A DNA stretch of 64,000 nt from Rhynchopus euleeides (lineage: Eukaryota; Euglenozoa; Diplonemea; Diplonemida; Diplonemidae): the NCBI GenBank assembly GCA_963210315.1, contig OY723247.1, forward strand, positions 1,984,001 through 2,048,000. The letters run 5' to 3'. Below, piece after piece: positions 58,901-64,000 of this stretch; the first letter of the stretch is position 1, and every line of letters begins with the position of its first letter. The notes below the pieces were generated by a model that was not told where the DNA came from, ran no database searches, and saw only the letters and a list, made by a program, of their open reading frames with translations. Both the position numbers and the translations under genes were made by a program.

Positions 58901-59875
58901 GGCTGCGACCGTTCGCACCAGTCCAAGCCACTTGTGGAAGGACTCCTTCGGGTCACACCACTTCGTCACTTTGCGTGATAGCCGTTCGAGCTCCTCGGTG
59001 AAGGCGGGCCAGTCCGCTGCTGCCCAGTTCCACAGTTGACGGGCCTTGGCTGTCGGGTGTGTCGCAGCTGCTGGCGTTCGTTCAAAAGGGACGGTGTATT
59101 GGATGGCGAAGTGGTCTGATTGCCACTGGTCCAGGGTATTCCAGGTGACCTCCCCCAACTCGTAGTGGGCGAAGACGATGTCCGGCGAGGACTTGGAGTC
59201 GCGGCGCATGCGTGTGGGGTGGTCGGGGTCGTTGCACAGTGACATGCCGTTGAGGAGGGACCAGTGGTACAGATCAGTTCCCTTGTTGTCACAGCGCGCA
59301 TGTTTATCCCAGGCACGGTTGTGGATGTTGAAGTCGCCAGCTATGACGGACTCCGGCGTGTGTGGTAGCAGGGATGTAGAGAAGTCATCGTGGCGTGGGT
59401 CGTTGCTAGTGCCGACTCCCGAGGGGCGGTACACATTGGTGAACGTGACGGCGCTTTCCGGTCCCGTGACTCGCACTGTGAGGGTCTCTGTTACACTAGC
59501 GTCTGGTGCGGTGGCAATGAGAGTCGCGTGTAGGTCCTCCCGCACTAGCGTTGCGATCCCGCCTCCGGAGGTGAGCGTCCCTTTACAGCGCTTCTGGGTG
59601 CGGCGTCGGAGAAATGTGGAGTAGCCCGGGAACTTGGGGTCTCCCCCCTGTGCTGCTCGGAGCTCTTGCAGATGCACGACGTCGTACCGTTGGGTTGCGA
59701 GGTGGTGCTGTAGTTCCGCTTTTTTCGCCTCGGTGAGACCGTTGCAGTTCCAGGTCAGGCACTTGAGGTGCTGTGCCGGACCAGGGTTCTGCTCGATGTC
59801 ACCCGCCCGGAGGAGAAGGTCTCGCTTGGTCTCGAAGATGTGGCGCGGTCGGTTTGGGGATGGCGGGCTTCCCCG
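55910..59875 (-). CDS. LINE ORF2: endonuclease, reverse transcriptase, RNase H, zinc knuckle
   Basis: Minus-strand order: a 2A-like motif (GDIEQNPGP, 59803-59777), then an apurinic-type endonuclease starting LTWNCNGL with QELR, GDFNIHN, SPDIVFA and SDHFAI catalytic motifs. Reverse transcriptase follows (TRAVIVPILKPGKP, GVPQGTVLSPLLFN, FADDIAVLV). RNase H has TDGS, AELVAI, LTDS and HVGVVGNELAD, so all four acidic/His positions are present. A C-x2-C-x15-H-x4-C knuckle (CKPC..HLFFGC) closes it. No ATG lies between the ORF1 stop and the endonuclease, so ORF2 seems to be made by read-through. Domain set and 2A suggest the I/Ingi group. The frame is fully open, so the copy looks young. Confidence 0.93.
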   Translation of the reverse strand, partial: RGSPPSPNRPRHIFETKRDLLLRAGDIEQNPGPAQHLKCLTWNCNGLTEAKKAELQHHLATQRYDVVHLQELRAAQGGDPKFPGYSTFLRRRTQKRCKGTLTSGGGIATLVREDLHATLIATAPDASVTETLTVRVTGPESAVTFTNVYRPSGVGTSNDPRHDDFSTSLLPHTPESVIAGDFNIHNRAWDKHARCDNKGTDLYHWSLLNGMSLCNDPDHPTRMRRDSKSSPDIVFAHYELGEVTWNTLDQWQSDHFAIQYTVPFERTPAAATHPTAKARQLWNWAAADWPAFTEELERLSRKVTKWCDPKESFHKWLGLVRTVAAKHIPTKRSSRPRKRWFTSKVKRAVRARNEESRRHAQTTHLSQDDYDKLDKLTTDATNAVLEAKRTTWETRCQAASTSSDLGATFRLVRELDGRKLQQAAFPLVDGGVPVTDPKAKADLLCSHYAKISEGNDQQSQSVPTPQHANGQTPPELSAAEDDFSKEELSAALSELQERKSPGPDDLNNELLMHLGPQARQGLLHVLNLSWNSGILPDAWTRAVIVPILKPGKPATAASSYRPIALTSTACKVLEKMVKRRMEQLMLDDAYPQVEGHCPNQAGFQRLRSTTDQLAYITQTATDALSSGKAAVTLYFDLEKAFDKVSKLAVINSVRRKGFPPKFTRWLHNYLSNRRAAAQVHGVRSDYYDFNNGVPQGTVLSPLLFNCVMDDVSRAITASPDVHPAVFADDIAVLVVGDTYTDALSTAQGVISALAAEVPLHGLQLSPSKCCYTLMGTTPEALGEHKRMELPDGTPLQHDSTAKYLGVYIDACYTMSDHVDHVVTTCMRRLSILRMLAGTDWGSSGDTLRQAYLTYVYPILMYAASVYTPGLTARNLKRLQDVHRTAALIITGCMKNTSTAKLLWESHLRDLDLDFKVAVCTDHERFRRVPHSPGYRAQLNTGNTGGSWLHQARSLVKSSKVDGRTPLLAPLHAAHPIPPWEWNLVLPRVHILATLPGLTAPKAATPKDTLRDLAEQTIQALPTCAWHVYTDGSVSNSTSRQQQGGAGAAVYSMPEGRLKKKLAWPAGLRCISYQAELVAIRESLAHLCTVVTQGETVAILTDSQSALNALLSGPQRARGSTEWDIWQRLRKLAQTYDVTTHLRYIPSHVGVVGNELADKQAQIGAFKPQMEPISLASARVTLRRHIYSGTTLPRTDSVYAYRSGIGETRLQRPDLRMEGLTRLGETTIRRLRADHHRLVYDHDVPGSAQPPCKPCLKLAPDSPPPGVSLKHLFFGCPATASARHHLTATSVHNLLLHNCKGALRYLAEAGVTEHSEKDYLIS
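59777..59803 (-). other. 2A-like ribosome-skipping motif
   Basis: It encodes GDIEQNPGP preceded by DLLLRA, fitting the D-(V/I)-E-x-N-P-G-P consensus with the usual upstream Leu-rich stretch. In trypanosome L1Tc and some CR1-like LINEs a 2A sits at the same place, before the endonuclease. It would separate the ORF2 product from any ORF1 fusion. Confidence 0.85.
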
Positions 59876-59881
59876 TCAGTT
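59850..59881 (-). promoter_or_regulatory. Candidate UGA read-through site between ORF1 and ORF2
   Basis: ORF1 ends AAC-TGA-CGG. UGA followed by CGG is a known leaky stop context, and a GGGGA..TCCCC hairpin with 9-nt loop follows immediately. The frame is unchanged across the stop, and ORF2 lacks its own ATG before the endonuclease. Confidence 0.6.
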
Positions 59882-61642
59882 GAAGAGGGGCTCTTCACAC
59901 AGGCGTTTCTGCACCGGCTCCGCCGGGGCCATGTGCTTCGTGCGGAGGGTTGTAGTCCGAGTCGGGGTGAGTGTCCGGCTTTTCTTCTTAGGAGTCAGCC
60001 CCGTGCGTGTCCGGGGCTTCGGGGAGGCGGACTTCGGGGGTGGGCCCTTGGTCCCCCGGTCTGGGGTGGTGGAGGCCGGGTCGGCCTTTCGAGGAAGGGG
60101 GTTGGAGCCCGGCTTGGTCTGCTTCTTCGGCTTAGATTGCGGCTTCGTTGCCGCCTCCAGGTGCTGCAGGCGAGCCTGCATCGCTCGCAGGGCGGCCGTG
60201 AACTGGCTCTCCTGGTTCACGGCCCGCTCCTCTGCCGCGGTGGCCCGCCGCTCTGCCTCGGCGGCACGCCGCTCTGCCTGCTCGAGGAGGGCTTGCACCC
60301 TGGCGAGGTTGGCGGTGGCGGTGGCTGCTGCGGCGGCGGTGGCGGCGGCGGCGGGGTCGGTGGTCGTGGTGGCGTGGGGCGTTGGGGCGTTGTCCTTCAT
60401 CTCAGCGTCGATTTTGGACTTCTTCTTTTTGCTCTTGTTGCTCTTCGTCTTCTTTGTCGCCTTGTTCGCCAGCTCACTCCCCGGCACTCCCTGCGGCTGC
60501 TCCGGGGCTGCGGGAGGTGGGGTCGGCTTCGGCGGGGGCTTGGTGCGCTTTGCCCTCCGTCGGCGGGGGAAGAGCCCCAGGTCCTCGGGCTCGCGGTACC
60601 GCCGCAACACCAGGTAGGTGTTGCTGTCGACGCAGTACGCGCCGAGTTTTTGGGGGGCGGTGGGGGCGCGCAGCAGCACTGCTCGCCCGTTCGGTTCCCT
60701 GGCTGACGCCAGGATGTGGGCCTGCCAGCCTATTTCCTCTAGCAGGTCCCTGGTGCAGCGGGCGGTGTACTGTGTGGGCAGCCCTTCCAGTACATATTTC
60801 CCCTGCAGGGGGGTTGCAGCTTCGTCACCGACGACTGCTGCCGTGGCACAGTGCCCGGCGGTGTTCGGCACTGCGATGCCGAGGCCGCCCTTCACCAGGA
60901 CGACCCTTCCGCTCAGCCGGCCCGCCTTCTCCTGTGCCTGCTGGATGGTGGCGTCGAGCGGCAGGCGCACGACTGTGTCGGGGTGTGTGGTGGTGTGGAA
61001 ATGGGGGCGGCAGAAGATGTCGCTCTCGCCGCTCGCACGCAGCAGGTCCTTGACCTGTCGACTGTCCACACCCACCTTGAAGCGGCGGGCCCAGGTGGTG
61101 CCGGTCATCGCGATGACCGCGTCCGGCTCCGCGCCGTGGGCCCGCAGCCAGGTGCGGATGTGTGTGTGTGTGAGGGGGGTGGCTGGCGGTGCTTCCATCA
61201 CCACCCACTCCCGGGTGCCCTTGGGGGCTTTCAGGCCCGGGCTGCTGCTAGCCCCGTAGTGTACGGGGACACTGTGGAGCTGCAGCAGGTGCCGCCGCAG
61301 CCCCCGGGTCTCGCCGTCGCGCTCGACCAGGAGGGAGAGGACACGGCTGCGCCCCTTCCCCCCCTCCGTCGCCTCGACGGTCAGGATTGCCGCCGGTCCC
61401 GGCGGCGGGTGCTCCCTGCACCTCGCGATCAGGCGCTGTGCGTCGCCTTTGGCGCACAGCATAATGCCGCCCTTGGCGGCCAGCTCGTCTGTTGAGTGCC
61501 TGACGTCGGCACTCCACTCCTTCTCCCGCAACACCCATCGCTGCTTCCTCCCTGCAGCTTCGCTCGGCGCCGGCTTAGCCGACGCCTCCCCAGGGAACCC
61601 CGTCGTGGAGGGGTGCAGGGGGACAGAGGCAGCGTGGGACAT
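59876..61642 (-). CDS. LINE ORF1: basic nucleic-acid-binding, coiled-coil protein, 588 aa
   Basis: It starts MSHAASVPLHPSTTGFPG. The N-terminal 370 residues are a folded-looking region without recognised motif (PRRRRAKRTKP marks its end). A Lys-rich stretch (KATKKTKSNKSKKKKSK, about 400-420) follows, then an Ala-rich heptad coiled coil (about 440-500: QALLEQAERRAAEAERRATA), and a Lys/Pro/Thr-rich basic tail. I see no CCHC knuckle, which many I-group ORF1 proteins have. Its role is presumed to be RNA binding and particle assembly for retrotransposition. It is in the same frame as ORF2. Confidence 0.85.
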   Translation of the reverse strand: MSHAASVPLHPSTTGFPGEASAKPAPSEAAGRKQRWVLREKEWSADVRHSTDELAAKGGIMLCAKGDAQRLIARCREHPPPGPAAILTVEATEGGKGRSRVLSLLVERDGETRGLRRHLLQLHSVPVHYGASSSPGLKAPKGTREWVVMEAPPATPLTHTHIRTWLRAHGAEPDAVIAMTGTTWARRFKVGVDSRQVKDLLRASGESDIFCRPHFHTTTHPDTVVRLPLDATIQQAQEKAGRLSGRVVLVKGGLGIAVPNTAGHCATAAVVGDEAATPLQGKYVLEGLPTQYTARCTRDLLEEIGWQAHILASAREPNGRAVLLRAPTAPQKLGAYCVDSNTYLVLRRYREPEDLGLFPRRRRAKRTKPPPKPTPPPAAPEQPQGVPGSELANKATKKTKSNKSKKKKSKIDAEMKDNAPTPHATTTTDPAAAATAAAAATATANLARVQALLEQAERRAAEAERRATAAEERAVNQESQFTAALRAMQARLQHLEAATKPQSKPKKQTKPGSNPLPRKADPASTTPDRGTKGPPPKSASPKPRTRTGLTPKKKSRTLTPTRTTTLRTKHMAPAEPVQKRLCEEPLFN

Positions 61643-64000
61643 TGTGTGTGTGATGTGTCAGTTGTGTTCCCCTTTTTTTTTTTTTTTTTTCCCTCTTGTG
61701 TCCCATGCCTTGTTTGCAGTGATCGCATTGTTGGCCATCCTTGCTGTAGTTCGGCATGCCGCCCTTCCCACCTTCCCCCACCCCCTCCCCGGCGGTTTTG
61801 CTCTCCGTGTGGTTTGGTGGTACTGGTGAGCCATCTGGGGAAAGAACCTTGACAATCCCGGGCCGGCAGTACGTTCGTCACCCCCACGGGCTCGGCCGGT
61901 TTCTAAACCTTTAGGCAATCTACGTCCGCAGGCCAAGAACCCGGTGTGCAGATGCACGTTGGGAGCCCCCTGAAGTCCGCACACGCCCTCTCTGAGTAGT
62001 CCCCGACCAAGCGCTGGCCTCTCTGACCGACTACCATGCCGCCGCAGGCCAAGAACCCGGTGTGCCGAAGCACATTGGGAGCCCCCTGAAGTCAACACAG
62101 CACCCCGCCAGTGGCTCCAGCTGTCCCTCCCCATGTCAGAGTTGACGGAAAAAGGCGGACCCTCTTTTGTCCCAGTGCTCCGTGCTATGCACTGGGACCC
62201 CGTTGCCCAGGCGGACCAGCCTGGGGGAGCCCTCGGGGTGTGGGGTTGAGTTTTACGACTTCCCTAGGTCTTAGGTAGTTTAAGGTCGTGCCCAGGACCT
62301 TTTATTTTTCCCCTCTTGTGTCCCATGCCTTGTTTGCAGTGATCGCATTGTTGGCCATCCTTGCTGTAGTTCGGCATGCCGCCCTTCCCACCTTCCCCCA
62401 CCCCCTCCCCGGCGGTTTTGCTCTCCGTGTGGTTTGGTGGTACTGGTGAGCCATCTGGGGAAAGAACCTTGACAATCCCGGGCCGGCAGTACGTTCGTCA
62501 CCCCCACGGGCTCGGCCGGTTTCTAAACCTTTAGGCAATCTACGTCCGCAGGCCAAGAACCCGGTGTGCAGATGCACGTTGGGAGCCCCCTGAAGTCCGC
62601 ACACGCCCTCTCTGAGTAGTCCCCGACCAAGCGCTGGCCTCTCTGACCGACTACCATGCCGCCGCAGGCCAAGAACCCGGTGTGCCGAAGCACGTTGGGA
62701 GCCCCCTGAAGTCAACACAGCACCCCGCCAGTGGCTCCAGCTGTCCCTCCCCATGTCAGAGTTGACGGAAAAAGGCGGACCCTCTTTTGTCCCAGTGCTC
62801 CGTGCTATGCACTGGGACCCCGTTGCCCAGGCGGACCAGCCTGGGGGAGCCCTCGGGGTGTGGGGTTGAGTTTTACGACTTCCCTAGGTCTTAGGTAGTT
62901 TAAGGTCGTGCCCAGGACCTTTTTTTTTTTCCCTCTTGTGTCCCATGCCTTGTTTGCAGTGATCGCATTGTTGGCCATCCTTGCTGTAGTTCGGCATGCC
63001 GCCCTTCCCACCTTCCCCCACCCCCTCCCCGGCGGTTTTGCTCTCCGTGTGGTTTGGTGGTACTGGTGAGCCATCTGGGGAAAGAACCTTGACAATCCCG
63101 GGCCGGCAGTACGTTCGTCACCCCCACGGGCTCGGCCGGTTTCTAAACCTTTAGGCAATCTACGTCCGCAGGCCAAGAACCCGGTGTGCAGATGCACGTT
63201 GGGAGCCCCCTGAAGTCCGCACACGCCCTCTCTGAGTAGTCCCCGACCAAGCGCTGGCCTCTCTGACCGACTACCATGCCGCCGCAGGCCAAGAACCCGG
63301 TGTGCCGAAGCACATTGGGAGCCCCCTGAAGTCAACACAGCACCCCGCCAGTGGCTCCAGCTGTCCCTCCCCATGTCAGAGTTGACGGAAAAAGGCGGAC
63401 CCTCTTTTGTCCCAGTGCTCCGTGCTATGCACTGGGACCCCGTTGCCCAGGCGGACCAGCCTGGGGGAGCCCTCGGGGTGTGGGGTTGAGTTTTACGACT
63501 TCCCTAGGTCTTAGGTAGTTTAAGGTCGTGCCCAGGACCTTTTTTTTTTTTCCCTCTTGTGTCCCATGCCTTGTTTGCAGTGATCGCATTGTTGGCCATC
63601 CTTGCTGTAGTTCGGCATGCCGCCCTTCCCACCTTCCCCCACCCCCTCCCCGGCGGTTTTGCTCTCCGTGTGGTTTGGTGGTACTGGTGAGCCATCTGGG
63701 GAAAGAACCTTGACAATCCCGGGCCGGCAGTACGTTCGTCACCCCCACGGGCTCGGCCGGTTTCTAAACCTTTAGGCAATCTACGTCCGCAGGCCAAGAA
63801 CCCGGTGTGCAGATGCACGTTGGGAGCCCCCTGAAGTCCGCACACGCCCTCTCTGAGTAGTCCCCGACCAAGCGCTGGCCTCTCTGACCGACTACCATGC
63901 CGCCGCAGGCCAAGAACCCGGTGTGCCGAAGCACATTGGGAGCCCCCTGAAGTCAACACAGCACCCCGCCAGTGGCTCCAGCTGTCCCTCCCCATGTCAG
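61643..64000 (-). repeat. Tandem 620-621-bp LINE 5' monomers
   Basis: The phase mark CCCTCTTGTG recurs at 61691, 62311, 62931 and 63552. Units are almost identical (for example one G/A difference near 62692, and variable T-run length). On the minus strand each monomer ends with a poly-A run of about 5-19 nt. Each contains an internal near-repeat of about 55 bp (ending ACACCGGGTTCTTGGCCTGCGG) with a GTGC/GCAC hairpin. They probably act as promoter monomers; the array continues past the edge. Confidence 0.9.

Larger units (their letters stand above)
55910..64000 (-). mobile_element. Full-length-looking non-LTR retrotransposon with 5' monomers
   Basis: Right to left: at least 3.7 tandem 620-bp monomers, a short leader, ORF1, UGA, ORF2, 3' end near 55.9 kb. 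From the ORF1 start (61642) to the ORF2 stop (55910) is a single frame of 1911 codons broken only by the TGA at 59876-59878. Its 5' end is beyond the window. Confidence 0.9.

Overview
This is a eukaryotic (protist) window, not bacterial. Several genes are split by GT-AG introns whose 5' sites are mostly GTATG, there is a complete non-LTR retrotransposon, and the gene products are typically eukaryotic (splicing factor SPF45, TFIIH p62, a spliced ankyrin protein). All eight host genes I can support lie on the + strand. Intergenic DNA is full of C/G homopolymers and pyrimidine tracts. Unidirectional genes, few introns and an Ingi/L1Tc-like LINE carrying a 2A sequence would suit a euglenozoan of diplonemid type. 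That is a low-confidence inference; no rRNA, tRNA or spliced-leader gene is present to test it.

Layout. 1-10820: 3' part of a giant Cys-rich, single-pass membrane protein with identical 559-residue repeats. 12017-12535: small unknown protein. 14996-17968: secreted YHYH-domain/sulfatase fusion. 19258-21362: SPF45/RBM17-like splicing factor. 21988-22605: secreted DUF985 cupin. 27172-33036: large polytopic receptor-like protein with a degenerate cyclase domain. 33037-44100: a dense nest of inverted-repeat elements, satellites and a hAT-like remnant. 45022-46755: TFIIH p62/Tfb1. 47099-50856: second copy of a zinc-finger-encoding TIR transposon, itself interrupted by a smaller element. 51494-52537: ankyrin protein with one exon per repeat. 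55910-64000: LINE on the minus strand (ORF2 left, ORF1 right) preceded by tandem 620-bp monomers that run off the edge.

The most unusual signal is a set of small non-coding dispersed elements whose RNA can fold into the hammerhead-ribozyme core but with the three core strands in an order not used by ordinary hammerheads (a-c-b instead of a-b-c). This makes a pseudoknot in which helices I and II are joined by 1-3 nt. Two divergent copies (about 13.6 kb and 26.6 kb, + strand) support it by compensatory base changes. A second, unrelated-looking family (two copies near 22.95 and 23.75 kb, minus strand, inside 357-bp direct repeats of a retrozyme-like element) shows the same strand order. The LINE is also notable: ORF1 and ORF2 are in one frame separated only by a UGA-CGG context, and a 2A-like motif lies just before the endonuclease domain.
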